Shown: positions 53,602-63,264, counted from the first letter of the stretch. The stretch: 64,000 nucleotides of DNA from Paludibacteraceae bacterium (GCA_024399545.1 JAKSNS010000007.1:1-64000); one strand, 5' to 3'. The notes: generated by a model not told the origin, from the sequence alone. A program made the numbers and translations.

Positions 53602-54890
53602 TTCTTAAACCCTGGTATTGACGCATAATGCAAACCCAGCCAAACGTCTCCCAACGAAACCCCAACGCTGTCCCTTCCCCCGATTACGAAAACCTCACCG
53701 TTACCTTTCTTCACCATCGACAAACCCTCTCTTATGCTGTAACTTCTTACGTTGTTGGTGTCTAACTTATAAACTGTATCCGCATCTTGCCATGTCATTC
53801 CATAATCTTTCGAGAACAACATCCTATCCTCCACGAGGCTGTCTTTTGTCGTTCCGCCTATCATCAACAACCCTTTACCGTACTGTATAACAGCCGCATT
53901 TGCCCTTGGCGTACAAACAGTCTCTTTGATATTCAGTTTCACCCAATGACTACCGTTCTCGCTACTCCACACGTCTGGCAGGTATTTCCCCGTCTCGTCT
54001 ATTCCGCAAGCCACGTATGCCACAGGCGAACCGAATGTGTTCTCGCACACGAACGCACACTCGCCTGTCACAGGGAAACCGCTCTGCAACTCTGCCGCCG
54101 TTTTCCAAGCCACGTCTTCCAATTTCAGTATCACATTCCCTTTTCCTAAAGCATACATCTCGCCATTGAACGTAAACAGCAAATGCCTCAGTTCTATGTT
54201 TGAGGTTGTCTGGCTTTTCGCCCAACTTTCACCATCGTATGAGTACAAATCGTTACCGTCCAACACGTTTATCTCATCGCCAAACGCTATCAGATGCTCC
54301 AAATCTACCGTCTGTGGCAAACCTGTCACGTTCTCCTCAACCCAGTTCACGCCATCCGTCGAACTCATCAAACCCAATTGGCCGCCACTCTTCATCATCC
54401 AATAAATCACCTCATCATCCGTCATCACTGCCCTTTGTTTTTCTATGACACCCGCTCCAAGGTCGTAACTTTTGTTCCATACGAACGAATCCTGTGGCAC
54501 AGTATGTACATTTACCGTTATAAAATACGATGCCGTGTCACCCGAACTTGAGGTCACGGTCATCTTCCTCGTTGTGCTGAAGTCTAAATAGACAGTATCT
54601 TGGACGTAAAAATTTATGGTGTCGTCAAACACCACTTTTGCGAATGTCTGCGTCATATACGGCGTGAGCGAATCAATTTTCGTCCCGTAACCCAACGAGT
54701 CTTCGTTATATATCAAGTGATTCACCGTATCTATGGTGAAATAATACTCCTTCACCGAACTGTCGAATCTGCTCCTTATCCCGAAGTTTGCAACGACTGC
54801 TCTACTCGAAATCACCGACAAAGTAGTCTCTTTGCAACCCACCAGTATCAACGAGAGTACAATAAAAAATGCTGCTATTCCTTTCCTCAT
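53598..54890 (-). CDS. DUF6242-type lipoprotein
   Basis: A 430-residue exported lipoprotein with signal peptide and lipobox LVGC (about 16-19). The N-terminal 130 residues are beta-rich (YYFTIDTVNHLIYNEDSLGYGT), the remainder shows repeated beta-propeller-like segments (WVEENVTGLPQ, SYDGESWAKSQ, HWVKLNIKE, MTWQDADTVY) resembling BNR/Kelch blades. It fits the Bacteroidales DUF6242 family; function is unknown and it probably sits at the outer membrane. It is the first gene of the run through aroA and sufE. Confidence 0.8.
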   Translation of the reverse strand: MRKGIAAFFIVLSLILVGCKETTLSVISSRAVVANFGIRSRFDSSVKEYYFTIDTVNHLIYNEDSLGYGTKIDSLTPYMTQTFAKVVFDDTINFYVQDTVYLDFSTTRKMTVTSSSGDTASYFITVNVHTVPQDSFVWNKSYDLGAGVIEKQRAVMTDDEVIYWMMKSGGQLGLMSSTDGVNWVEENVTGLPQTVDLEHLIAFGDEINVLDGNDLYSYDGESWAKSQTTSNIELRHLLFTFNGEMYALGKGNVILKLEDVAWKTAAELQSGFPVTGECAFVCENTFGSPVAYVACGIDETGKYLPDVWSSENGSHWVKLNIKETVCTPRANAAVIQYGKGLLMIGGTTKDSLVEDRMLFSKDYGMTWQDADTVYKLDTNNVRSYSIREGLSMVKKGNGEVFVIGGRDSVGVSLGDVWLGLHYASIPGFKK

Positions 54891-54932
54891 TTCTATGAAT
54901 ATATTTAGCGTGCAAATTTACGGATTTTTTTT

Positions 54933-55766
54933 CTATTTCCGTTCTTTTTTCGGTAAAATTTTCAGCAAAAAAATCACTGCCCCGACAATAATAAACGGAA
55001 TACTCAATATCTGACCCATATCAAGCACCATTTCATTCTCGAATGATTCCTGAACCTCCTTAACTTTTTCTATCAAAATCCTGAACGTAAACATCACTGA
55101 CACAACCGCTCCAAAGTATCCGCCAGCTCTTATTTTCCCTTTATATCTGAATTTCCCATACAGCCATGCAGCCACCCCAAACTCCACGAAATAGAACAGC
55201 GATTCGTACAATTGCGCAGGATGGCGAGGCACATCGTCAACGGCCGTGAACACGAAACCCCATGGCAAGTCCGTAGGCAAACCCACTATTTCGCTGTTCA
55301 TCAGGTTGCCCAACCTTATGAATCCTCCAGCCAAGCACGCTCCGATTGCCACAATGTCCATCACTTTCCACACGTCAAGCCGTGTCCTCCACCAGAAAAT
55401 CATCTCTGCCACGAACATTCCGACCGCCCCTCCATGGCTTGCCAATCCTCTGTACCCTATGAACCTCCACCCTTCAGCGGTTATCTTGAACGGCAAAAGA
55501 ATCTCCAATAAATGCTTGGAATAATAACCCCACTGGTAGAAGAAACAGTGTCCCAACCTGCAACCCAAGAACATACAGACGAAACCCCAAATCATGAAAA
55601 TCTCGAAATCTTTTTCCGTCATACCCTCTTCCAAAAATTTCCTATAAACCCACATCCCCGACAAAGCCAACCCTGCAGCGAACAGCAAGCCATAGCAATT
55701 CACGCTGAAGTCCTCGATTTCACCGAGTTTTCCGCTAAAATCCCAAATTATATACAGATTTAACAT
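54933..55766 (-). CDS. lgt: Prolipoprotein diacylglyceryl transferase
   Basis: Integral membrane enzyme that transfers diacylglycerol to lipobox cysteines. The 277-residue protein has about seven hydrophobic segments, the Lgt signature GGFIRLGNLMNSEIVG, the conserved GLASHGGAVG histidine loop and RHPAQLYE. I use the ATG at 55766 (MLNLYIIWDFSGKLG), which overlaps the upstream LOG gene by 7 nt; the longer frame to 55820 lies within that gene. Confidence 0.92.
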   Translation of the reverse strand: MLNLYIIWDFSGKLGEIEDFSVNCYGLLFAAGLALSGMWVYRKFLEEGMTEKDFEIFMIWGFVCMFLGCRLGHCFFYQWGYYSKHLLEILLPFKITAEGWRFIGYRGLASHGGAVGMFVAEMIFWWRTRLDVWKVMDIVAIGACLAGGFIRLGNLMNSEIVGLPTDLPWGFVFTAVDDVPRHPAQLYESLFYFVEFGVAAWLYGKFRYKGKIRAGGYFGAVVSVMFTFRILIEKVKEVQESFENEMVLDMGQILSIPFIIVGAVIFLLKILPKKERK

Positions 55767-56299
55767 AAGGCATCTATCAACCGTGTGATTTCGTCTATCG
55801 TCATGGCAACCCGGTAACATTCATTGTACGCTGGATTAGCTATTCCCATCTCAGTGAAATGGCGTATATGTGCCAACAGATGGTCGTAAAAACCTTCAGG
55901 ATTGAATATGATGGTTACTGCCTCAGACTCGCCAACCTTGCGTGCGGAGATTGCGGCGAACATCTCGTCCAACGTCCCGAAACCTCCCGGAAGTGCTATT
56001 GCGACATCCGCAAATTCCATCAACATCTGCTTGCGCTCTGACAAATCAGCAACCTTCAACAATGAAGTGGAAAGTGACGACGAACGTCCTCTTTCTGCGA
56101 TGGAATCGGGAATTATCCCAATTATCTCCCCTCCTTTGGCGGCAGCTCCTTCTGCCACAGCATCCATCAATCCTCCTTTTGCGCCACCATATACTAAGGT
56201 ATGTCCCTCGGTGGCAATCCACTCGCCCAAACGTCGTGCCTGTTCTACGAATGAAGCAGGTATTTTATCGGACGAAGCACAAAAAACAGCTATGTTCAT
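55760..56299 (-). CDS. LOG-family (TIGR00730) Rossmann-fold phosphoribohydrolase
   Basis: A 179-residue protein with the LOG motif PGGFGTLDEMF and the upstream GGAKGGLMDAVAEGA. Family members release free bases from nucleoside monophosphates, including cytokinin ribotides, and many bacterial copies probably act on AMP. Some are mislabelled as lysine decarboxylases. It is co-oriented with lgt (7-nt overlap) and has its own promoter (56320-56350). Confidence 0.88.
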   Translation of the reverse strand: MNIAVFCASSDKIPASFVEQARRLGEWIATEGHTLVYGGAKGGLMDAVAEGAAAKGGEIIGIIPDSIAERGRSSSLSTSLLKVADLSERKQMLMEFADVAIALPGGFGTLDEMFAAISARKVGESEAVTIIFNPEGFYDHLLAHIRHFTEMGIANPAYNECYRVAMTIDEITRLIDALC

Positions 56300-56319
56300 A
56301 TTGTTAATGATTTAGTGTG

Positions 56320-56350
56320 CAAAGGTAGTTATTTTTTGCGACATTGGCAA
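56320..56350 (-). promoter_or_regulatory. Promoter of the LOG-lgt pair
   Basis: On the minus strand TTG (56350-56348), 20 nt, TACCTTTG (56327-56320), 21 nt before the ATG at 56299. Confidence 0.6.
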
Positions 56351-56419
56351 CCTGTTTTGCAAAAAAAAGATGGCGAAATAATATTTTCGCCACAAAACAA
56401 TGTATTGATGGGAAAAAAC

Positions 56420-56450
56420 TTGCAAGAGTGAGAAAAAAATATTATCTTTG
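56420..56450 (+). promoter_or_regulatory. Promoter of the DUF2461-lolE-like-uvrA run
   Basis: TTGC (56420-56423), 19 nt, TATCTTTG (56443-56450), 22 nt before the ATG at 56472. An ideal match. Confidence 0.75.
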
Positions 56451-56471
56451 CACCCTCTAATATGGATTACC

Positions 56472-57143
56472 ATGAACAAAGATACTCTCTTGTTCCTAAA
56501 GGATTTAGCGGTTAACAACAACCGTGAATGGTTCGCCGAAAACAAGCAAAGATATGAGGCCGCCAGACAAGATGTGCTGCAACTTACACGACATCTCATC
56601 GAAAGGATAGCCGAATTTGACGACGAAATCAAGTTTCTTGAGCCAAAGGATTGCCTTTTCCGCATATATCGCGACATAAGGTTCCGCGAGGACAAATCTC
56701 CTTACAAAAGGCATTTCGGGACATACATTGCCAAAAACGGCGGTCACCGCAGCAAATATTCCGGCTACTATGTGCACCTCGAACCTGGCAACTGTGTTTT
56801 GGCTGGGGGTATCTGGTGTCCTGATTCTGCAGGCATCAAGAAACTGAGGGACATCATAGACACCGAACACGAGACGCTTCGCGCTATTCTCAACGAAAAG
56901 GATTTCGTACGCTTTTTCGGCAATGACCTCGTCAGGTCTGCCGATGCTCTGAAAAGCGTGCCAAGGGGATACCCTAAGGACCACCCAGCCGCCGAATGGT
57001 TGAAACTGAAGAGCATTATCGTCGAGTGCCCTATTGACGATTCCACGGTGGATTCGGATGATTTCGAGGATTTCATTATCGAAGGGTGCAGGGCTATGTA
57101 CCGTTTCTCTCATTGGTGCAATGACGCTTTTTTTGAAAACTGA
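56472..57143 (+). CDS. DUF2461 family protein
   Basis: A 223-residue cytoplasmic protein of the DUF2461 (TIGR02453) family: LLFLKDLAVNNNREWFAENKQRYE, the RIYRDIRFREDKSPYKRHFG core and YYVHLEPGNCVLAGGIW. No biochemical function is established that I know. The frame can begin at a TTG at 56448, but that is part of the TATCTTTG promoter box, so the ATG at 56472 is the start. Its stop overlaps the permease start (TGATG). Confidence 0.88.
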   Translation: MNKDTLLFLKDLAVNNNREWFAENKQRYEAARQDVLQLTRHLIERIAEFDDEIKFLEPKDCLFRIYRDIRFREDKSPYKRHFGTYIAKNGGHRSKYSGYYVHLEPGNCVLAGGIWCPDSAGIKKLRDIIDTEHETLRAILNEKDFVRFFGNDLVRSADALKSVPRGYPKDHPAAEWLKLKSIIVECPIDDSTVDSDDFEDFIIEGCRAMYRFSHWCNDAFFEN

Positions 57144-58369
57144 TGCGTTTCGAAACATTCATAGCACGTAGGTTCAACTGCGAACTTAGCGGTGGCGAAG
57201 AGATGTCACGTCCCGCCATCCGTATCGCAATTGCCGGCATTGCAATGGGGCTTGCCGTTATGATTATCGCAATTGCCGTCGTGGTGGGTTTTAAGCGTGA
57301 GGTGACACGGCAAGTCACAGGTTTTGGCAGTCACATCATCGTTTCAAGTTTCGATGGATTCGGCGAATTGGACGAAACACCCATCGAAGTTGACCAGTCA
57401 CAACTGCAACTCCTGCGTAACGTTGATAATGTTGCTGAGGTACAGCGCATCGGCAGGAAACCAGGGATAATCGAGGCAAAAAACGCCTTTCAAGGTGTAA
57501 TACTCAAAGGGGTTGACGACACTTATTGCTGGGATTTCTTCAGCAACAGGATGGTCGATGGTTCTATTGACTCGCTTGGTGGAATAAGCAATTGGGCGAT
57601 AATCAGTCGCAAGATGGCAAACCAAATGCGACTTGCGATGGGCGATAGGTTCAATATATATTTCGTCGGCGACAGGCTCAAGGCACGCAGGTTCACCGTA
57701 GGGGGTATTTACGAAACCACATTTTCCGAATACGACAAACTCTATATCCTCACCGATATTTCCGTGATTAGGCAGTTGAACGGATGGAACGACACCCAAT
57801 GCAATGCGTTGGAATTGCTGGTTAACGACTGGGACAAACTCGATTATACGCAGAACAAAGTTTTCGAGGTGCTTGCCAAGGACGGCGAGCCATACGCCGT
57901 CGAGTCTATCACCGACAAAGTGCCGCAGATTTTCGAGTGGCTCGCCATGTTGGATACTAATGCCGCAATTATCCTTATACTGATGATGCTTGTGTCTGGC
58001 TTCTGCATAATCTCCGGTTTACTGATACTTGTATTGGAGAGGATGCAAACCATAGGCCTACTTAAGGCACTTGGAGCGACGAACCGCAACATAAGGCGCA
58101 TATTCCTCACACAATCCGTTTACCTCATCTTGCGAGGCATGCTGTGGGGCAACGTCATAGGCTTGTCACTCATCGCTATAGAGTATTTCACAAAGGCTTT
58201 CCCTTTGGACGCTACGGCCTATTATGTGGATTATGTGCCTGTGTCATTGCCTATCGTATGGTGGCTTACGCTCAATGCTGGGATGCTAATCATTGGTACG
58301 CTTATGTTGGTAGGGCCATCGCACATCGTTAGCCACATCAAGCCTAAAGAACTAATTGTAACCGAGTAA
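57143..58369 (+). CDS. FtsX-like ABC transporter permease (LolE-like)
   Basis: A 408-residue inner-membrane protein: one N-terminal membrane segment (IAIAGIAMGLAVMIIAIAVVVGF), a large periplasmic MacB-like domain (about 50-270), then three C-terminal membrane segments (AAIILILMMLVSGFCIISGLLIL onward) ending in the FtsX domain with GLLKALGATNRNIRRIFL. This is the layout of LolC/LolE lipoprotein-release permeases; its ATPase partner is not next to it. The stop codon TAA is part of the target duplication of the element at 58371. Confidence 0.88.
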   Translation: MRFETFIARRFNCELSGGEEMSRPAIRIAIAGIAMGLAVMIIAIAVVVGFKREVTRQVTGFGSHIIVSSFDGFGELDETPIEVDQSQLQLLRNVDNVAEVQRIGRKPGIIEAKNAFQGVILKGVDDTYCWDFFSNRMVDGSIDSLGGISNWAIISRKMANQMRLAMGDRFNIYFVGDRLKARRFTVGGIYETTFSEYDKLYILTDISVIRQLNGWNDTQCNALELLVNDWDKLDYTQNKVFEVLAKDGEPYAVESITDKVPQIFEWLAMLDTNAAIILILMMLVSGFCIISGLLILVLERMQTIGLLKALGATNRNIRRIFLTQSVYLILRGMLWGNVIGLSLIAIEYFTKAFPLDATAYYVDYVPVSLPIVWWLTLNAGMLIIGTLMLVGPSHIVSHIKPKELIVTE

Positions 58370-58370
58370 A

Positions 58371-58466
58371 GGGTGGTTCTATTATATGCAAGTCAGCAAA
58401 ATTCAAAAAAGTCCAATCACGAACCATTCGTCCGTAACCTAAAAAATCTAATTAATAGAACCACCC
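58371..58466. mobile_element. 96-bp MITE-like element between permease stop and uvrA start
   Basis: GGGTGGTTCTATTA (58371-58384) and its exact complement (58453-58466) are terminal inverted repeats, flanked by TAAA on both sides (58367-58370 and 58467-58470). The left TAAA contains the permease stop codon; the right TAAA supplies the A of the uvrA ATG. Removing the element and one TAAA restores TAAATGG, a stop directly followed by a start. A related sequence precedes ychF. Confidence 0.8.
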
Positions 58467-58469
58467 TAA

Positions 58470-61244
58470 ATGGCAAAGAAAATCGAAATATCAGGAGCAA
58501 GGGTCAACAACCTGAAGGGCGTTGATGTCGAAATCCCCCGCAATTCCCTCACTGTTATAACTGGAGTCAGCGGTAGTGGCAAGTCGTCGTTGGCTTTCGA
58601 CACTATTTACGCCGAAGGCCAGAGGCGTTACATCGAGACTTTCTCAGCCTACGCCAGGAATTTCATTGGCAATGTTGACCGCCCGGACGTTGACCACATC
58701 AGCGGCCTCAGCCCTGTAATAGCCATCGAGCAGAAGACCGTCAACCGCAACCCACGTTCCACGGTGGGGACTGTCACCGAGATTTATGATTACATGCGAC
58801 TCCTATATGCGAGGGCTGCAACTGCGTATAGCTACCTGACAGGCGAGAAAATGGTCAAATACACTGAGGAGATGATTCTTGACGTCATTCGCAAGGAGTA
58901 TGACCAAAAACCTGTTTACCTTCTTGCCCCTGTGGTGCGCAACCGCAAGGGACACTATAAGGATCTTTTTGAGACTATCCGCAAAAAAGGGTATCTAAAC
59001 GTCAGGATTGACGGTGTGATGGACGAAGTCAGGGCAGGGATGAAGGTTGATAGGTACAAGAACCACGACATAGAAGTCGTTGTGGATAAACTGATAGTCC
59101 GTGACAACGACGCTGAACGCCTGAAGAAAAGCGTCCGCAAGGCCATGGACCTTGGCGACGGCGTGATTATGATTATGACCAAGGGGACTGAGAGTGTGCG
59201 TTTCCTCTCTCGCCACCTTATGGACCCTGACACAGGCATCTCCTACAGCGAGCCTGCGCCTCACAATTTCTCATTCAATTCGCCAAAAGGTGCTTGCCCT
59301 AAATGCAAGGGACTTGGTTTCGTCAACATCATCGACATGGCGAAGATTATACCCGATGTCAGGAAGAGCATCGCCGACGGTGGCATTGAGCCTTTAGGCA
59401 AAAAAAAGAGCAACTACATTTTCCGCCAGATTGAGTCAATTGCCGCCAAACACGGCTTCACCCTTGACACACCAATCCTCCAGATACCACCCGAAGGAAT
59501 GGACGAGATAATGAACGGTACGACTGAAAACGTCTATCTGCAAAGCGACGAAGGGGTAAGCAGCACACAGTACGAAGGACTGATACACTATATAGAACTT
59601 CAACAAGAGGAAGGCAACGAGACTGCCCAAAAGTGGGCGCAAGACTACTATTCTCATGCCGTTTGCCCTCATTGCCTTGGCGCAAGGCTAAACGATGAGG
59701 CGCTAAGTTACAAAATAGCGGGGAAGAACATTGCCGAGATTCAGCAAATGCAACTTGACGACCTCTATGACTGGCTCAACAAGATTGAGAAAGCTATGGA
59801 CGAGCGTCAGAAGACTATCGCCAAAGAGATTATCAAAGAGATAAAGACGCGACTGAGGTTTCTTCTTGACGTTGGTTTGGGTTATCTTACACTCGGTCGT
59901 CCCTCTGGCACGCTCTCTGGCGGCGAAAGCCAACGCATCAGGCTTGCCACCCAGATTGGCAGTCAGTTGGTCAACGTGTTGTACATCCTCGACGAGCCAA
60001 GCATAGGTTTGCATAACCGCGATAATCTTAGGCTTATCAAATCCCTCAAAAAGTTGAGGGACGTCGGCAATACGGTTATCGTCGTCGAACATGACGAAGA
60101 GATGATGCGTGCAGCCGACTATATTGTTGACATGGGTCCTGGTGCGGGTCGTTTAGGTGGCAATGTGGTATTCCAAGGGACTCTCAAAAAGATGCTCGGC
60201 GCGGAAACTATAACGGCACAGTATCTGAACGGTGTTCGTAAGATTGATATTCCAAAGGTTAGGCGCAAAGGCAACGGCAAGCATTTGGTGCTGAAAGGTG
60301 CGAGGGGCAACAACCTGAAATCCGTCACGTTGGACATCCCTTTGGGTGAGTTCGTCTGCATTGCCGGTGTTTCGGGCAGTGGCAAGTCTTCTTTGGTCAA
60401 CGCCACGCTGCGTCCAATCCTAACCTCGTATTTCTATAGTTCAAAGGAGAAACCTCTGCCTTACGACAGCATAGAGGGTACCGGGAATATTGATAAGGTC
60501 ATTATGATTGACCAAGACCCTATCGGGCGTACCCCACGCTCAACGCCAGCCACTTACACTGGCGTGTTCAACGACATAAGGTTGCTTTTCTCCACTTTAC
60601 CCGAGGCAAGGGCAAGGGGTTACAAGCCTAATCGTTTTTCGTTCAACGCCAAAGGAGGCAGATGCGAGGAGTGCGGCGGTATGGGTTACAAGCGCCTTGA
60701 GATGAATTTCATGCCTGATGTCTTCGTGCCTTGCGAGGTTTGCGAAGGCAAACGCTACAACAAGGAGACCCTCGAAGTCCGCTTCAAAGGAAAATCTATA
60801 GCCGACGTTCTTGACATGACAATCAACCAAGCCGTCGAGTTTTTCGAGAACATGCCGCTTTTCATAAGCAAACTGAAAACCCTGCAAGACGTTGGTTTGG
60901 GCTACGTCAAACTTGGGCAGAGCAGCACAACACTCTCTGGCGGCGAAAGCCAACGCGTCAAGCTTGCCACCGAACTTGCCAAGAAGGATACCGGCAGGAC
61001 TCTCTATATTTTGGACGAGCCTACAACGGGGTTGCACTTCGAGGATATAAAGATTCTCACCGCCGTGTTGCAGCGTCTCGTCAACAAAGGCAACACCGTG
61101 CTTGTCGTCGAGCATAACCTTGACATCATACGACAGGCTGACTGGGTTATTAACCTCGGCCCTGACGCTGGCAAGAAAGGCGGGCAAATCGTCGGCCAAG
61201 GAACTCCCGAACAAATTATTCCAGAAATTTTAAGGTTAAAATGA
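58470..61244 (+). CDS. uvrA: Excinuclease ABC subunit A
   Basis: Damage-recognition ATPase of nucleotide excision repair. The 924-residue protein has two ABC modules, each with Walker A (GVSGSGKSS twice) and signature LSGGESQR (twice), the zinc sites CPKCKGLGF, CPHCLGA and CEECGGMGYKRLEMNF with CEVCEG, and Walker B ILDEPSIGLH and ILDEPTTGLH. The length is slightly below the usual 940. Its leader is entirely the 96-bp inverted-repeat element. Confidence 0.96.
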   Translation: MAKKIEISGARVNNLKGVDVEIPRNSLTVITGVSGSGKSSLAFDTIYAEGQRRYIETFSAYARNFIGNVDRPDVDHISGLSPVIAIEQKTVNRNPRSTVGTVTEIYDYMRLLYARAATAYSYLTGEKMVKYTEEMILDVIRKEYDQKPVYLLAPVVRNRKGHYKDLFETIRKKGYLNVRIDGVMDEVRAGMKVDRYKNHDIEVVVDKLIVRDNDAERLKKSVRKAMDLGDGVIMIMTKGTESVRFLSRHLMDPDTGISYSEPAPHNFSFNSPKGACPKCKGLGFVNIIDMAKIIPDVRKSIADGGIEPLGKKKSNYIFRQIESIAAKHGFTLDTPILQIPPEGMDEIMNGTTENVYLQSDEGVSSTQYEGLIHYIELQQEEGNETAQKWAQDYYSHAVCPHCLGARLNDEALSYKIAGKNIAEIQQMQLDDLYDWLNKIEKAMDERQKTIAKEIIKEIKTRLRFLLDVGLGYLTLGRPSGTLSGGESQRIRLATQIGSQLVNVLYILDEPSIGLHNRDNLRLIKSLKKLRDVGNTVIVVEHDEEMMRAADYIVDMGPGAGRLGGNVVFQGTLKKMLGAETITAQYLNGVRKIDIPKVRRKGNGKHLVLKGARGNNLKSVTLDIPLGEFVCIAGVSGSGKSSLVNATLRPILTSYFYSSKEKPLPYDSIEGTGNIDKVIMIDQDPIGRTPRSTPATYTGVFNDIRLLFSTLPEARARGYKPNRFSFNAKGGRCEECGGMGYKRLEMNFMPDVFVPCEVCEGKRYNKETLEVRFKGKSIADVLDMTINQAVEFFENMPLFISKLKTLQDVGLGYVKLGQSSTTLSGGESQRVKLATELAKKDTGRTLYILDEPTTGLHFEDIKILTAVLQRLVNKGNTVLVVEHNLDIIRQADWVINLGPDAGKKGGQIVGQGTPEQIIPEILRLK

Positions 61245-61253
61245 GACGAAATC

Positions 61254-61309
61254 GTCCAATCTTGAACCACACGCCTCTAACATAAAAACATAATTAATAG
61301 AACCAACCT
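61254..61309 (+). repeat. Partial copy of the 58371 element in the ychF leader
   Basis: GTCCAATC, GAACCA, TAAC, AATTAATAGAACCA and CCT align in order with 58411-58466, and as at uvrA the copy ends directly at the ATG of the next gene. The left arm is missing, and the copy begins just after the uvrA stop codon. Confidence 0.65.
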
Positions 61310-62413
61310 ATGTCATTACAATGTGGAATCGTCGGTCTGCCAAACGTAGGCAAATCGACTCTCTTCAACTGCCTCTCAAACGCCAAGGCTCAGGCAGCTA
61401 ATTTTCCTTTCTGTACAATCGAGCCAAACGTCGGCGTGATTACCGTCCCTGACGAGCGACTCTCAAAACTTGCCGAACTTGTACATCCCTCACGCATAGT
61501 ACCTGCAACTGTCGAGATTGTTGACATCGCCGGACTGGTCAAAGGGGCATCCAAGGGTGAAGGTCTTGGCAACAAATTCCTCGCCAATATCCGCGAAACC
61601 GACGCCATACTCCATGTGCTTAGATGTTTCGATGATGACAATGTCATTCACGAAGAGGGAAGCGTGAACCCAGTACGCGACAAAGAGATTATCGACACTG
61701 AACTTATGCTAAAAGACCTTGAGACCATTGAGCAACGCATCCAGAAAGTACAAAAACAAGCACAGACAGGCGGCGACAAACAGGCGAAGCAGGTCTATGA
61801 GGTTCTGCTGAAGTTCCAAGAAGCACTTTCTAAAGGCGAAGCCGCTCGCACAGTCACATTCGACGCAAAAGACGACCAAAAGATTGCCCGCGAACTCTTC
61901 CTCCTCACCGCCAAACCAGTAATGTATATCTGCAACGTTGACGAGGCAAGTGCGGTCAACGGCAACAAATACGTCGAGCAGGTACGCGAGGCTGTCAAGA
62001 ACGAGAACGCTGAGGTCTTGATCGTTGCCGCAAAGATCGAGAGCGAGATTGCCGAACTTGAAACCTACGAGGAGCGTCAGATGTTCCTTGAGGAACTTGG
62101 TTTGAAGGAGTCTGGCGTGTCACGACTAATCAAATCCGCATATTCGCTCCTCCGCCTTCGCACCTATTTCACCGCAGGTGAGCTTGAGGTTAAGGCATGG
62201 ACGTTCCGCGACGGTTGGAAAGCCCCACAGTGTGCTGGCGTAATCCACACCGACTTCGAGAAAGGCTTCATCCGCGCTGAGGTTATCAAGTACGAAGACT
62301 ACATCTCCCTCGGTTCCGAGGCTGCCGTCAAGGAAGCAGGCAAACTAGGTGTCGAAGGCAAGGATTATATAGTGGAAGATGGTGATGTTATGCACTTTAG
62401 GTTCAACGTCTGA
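61310..62413 (+). CDS. ychF: Ribosome-binding ATPase YchF
   Basis: Obg-related P-loop protein that prefers ATP. The 367-residue protein has G1 GLPNVGKSTLFN, the switch region NFPFCTIEPNVGV, G3 DIAGLVKGASKGEGLG, the altered specificity motif NVDE (in place of NKxD), a coiled-coil insertion and a C-terminal TGS-like domain (RTYFTAGELEVKAWTFRDG to DVMHFRF). Role: translation and stress regulation in other bacteria. Its leader is a partial copy of the uvrA leader element. Confidence 0.95.
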   Translation: MSLQCGIVGLPNVGKSTLFNCLSNAKAQAANFPFCTIEPNVGVITVPDERLSKLAELVHPSRIVPATVEIVDIAGLVKGASKGEGLGNKFLANIRETDAILHVLRCFDDDNVIHEEGSVNPVRDKEIIDTELMLKDLETIEQRIQKVQKQAQTGGDKQAKQVYEVLLKFQEALSKGEAARTVTFDAKDDQKIARELFLLTAKPVMYICNVDEASAVNGNKYVEQVREAVKNENAEVLIVAAKIESEIAELETYEERQMFLEELGLKESGVSRLIKSAYSLLRLRTYFTAGELEVKAWTFRDGWKAPQCAGVIHTDFEKGFIRAEVIKYEDYISLGSEAAVKEAGKLGVEGKDYIVEDGDVMHFRFNV

Positions 62414-62452
62414 CACTTTTGCGAGAAAAACCGAAAAAAAATCGAAAAAGCC

Positions 62453-62483
62453 TTTGCCAATAGGAAAAAAAGTAGTACTTTTG
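62453..62483 (+). promoter_or_regulatory. tonB promoter
   Basis: TTTG (62453-62456), 19 nt, TACTTTTG (62476-62483). Transcription would start near 62490, giving a leader of about 80 nt. Confidence 0.7.
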
Positions 62484-62568
62484 TACTGGGTTTCGCAAAT
62501 AAAATCAACAGAGTCCCCGTCCCTATATTGGACGGTACTAATGTTTTGATTAACAATAGAATACTATT

Positions 62569-63264
62569 ATGGAATTAAAAAAATCAAAGAGTGCAAATCT
62601 CGAAGACAAGCGCCTAACTTACGTGCTTATTGGTCTCGTAATGTCTTTATCTCTCATTTATTTCGCCTTCGAGTGGACTGAATCTGAGATTGTCGTGGCT
62701 GAAATCACAGACATCCTGACCAACGAATTTGAAGAGGAATTGGATATTGAACAGACAATGCAAGAAGAGACTCCCCCACCTCCAGAACCAGAGGAAATCC
62801 CTGAGGAAGTCATCGAGGAAATCACCGTCGTTGATGATAACAAGAAAGTTGACGCAACAAACTTCTCCTCTGAGGATAACCAGAAGGTTGCACAACAGAT
62901 TGTCCAACAGCCTACAATCGTAGAGGCAGAGGAGGAAGAGGAAGATAAGATTTTCCAAGTAGTTGAGGAGCAACCATCATTCCCTGGTGGTACTGAGGCT
63001 ATGATGAAATATTTCCAAAGCAACATACGTTACCCAGTTATGGCTCAGGAAATGGGTATCCAGGGTAAGGTAATCTGCCAGTTCACTGTCCGCAAAGACG
63101 GTACCGTTGGCGACGTTGTAGTCCTTCGTTCCGCTGACAAATCACTTGACGCCGAGGCAATCCGTCTCGTCTCAAAAATGCCTAAATGGAAACCTGGCAA
63201 ACAGCGTGGAAAGGCAGTACACTGTAAATTCACGGTACCTGTCGTATTCAAATTGGCTCATTAA
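62569..63264 (+). CDS. TonB family energy transducer
   Basis: Couples the inner-membrane proton gradient to TonB-dependent outer-membrane receptors. The 231-residue protein has an N-terminal membrane anchor (LTYVLIGLVMSLSLIYFAF), an acidic proline-rich linker (EETPPPPEPEEIPEE), and a C-terminal TonB domain (PSFPGGTEAMMKYFQSN, IRYPVMAQEMGIQGKV, FTVRKDGTVGDVVVLRS, PKWKPGKQRGK). ExbB and ExbD are not adjacent. It has its own promoter and is 88 nt upstream of rplS. Confidence 0.92.
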   Translation: MELKKSKSANLEDKRLTYVLIGLVMSLSLIYFAFEWTESEIVVAEITDILTNEFEEELDIEQTMQEETPPPPEPEEIPEEVIEEITVVDDNKKVDATNFSSEDNQKVAQQIVQQPTIVEAEEEEEDKIFQVVEEQPSFPGGTEAMMKYFQSNIRYPVMAQEMGIQGKVICQFTVRKDGTVGDVVVLRSADKSLDAEAIRLVSKMPKWKPGKQRGKAVHCKFTVPVVFKLAH

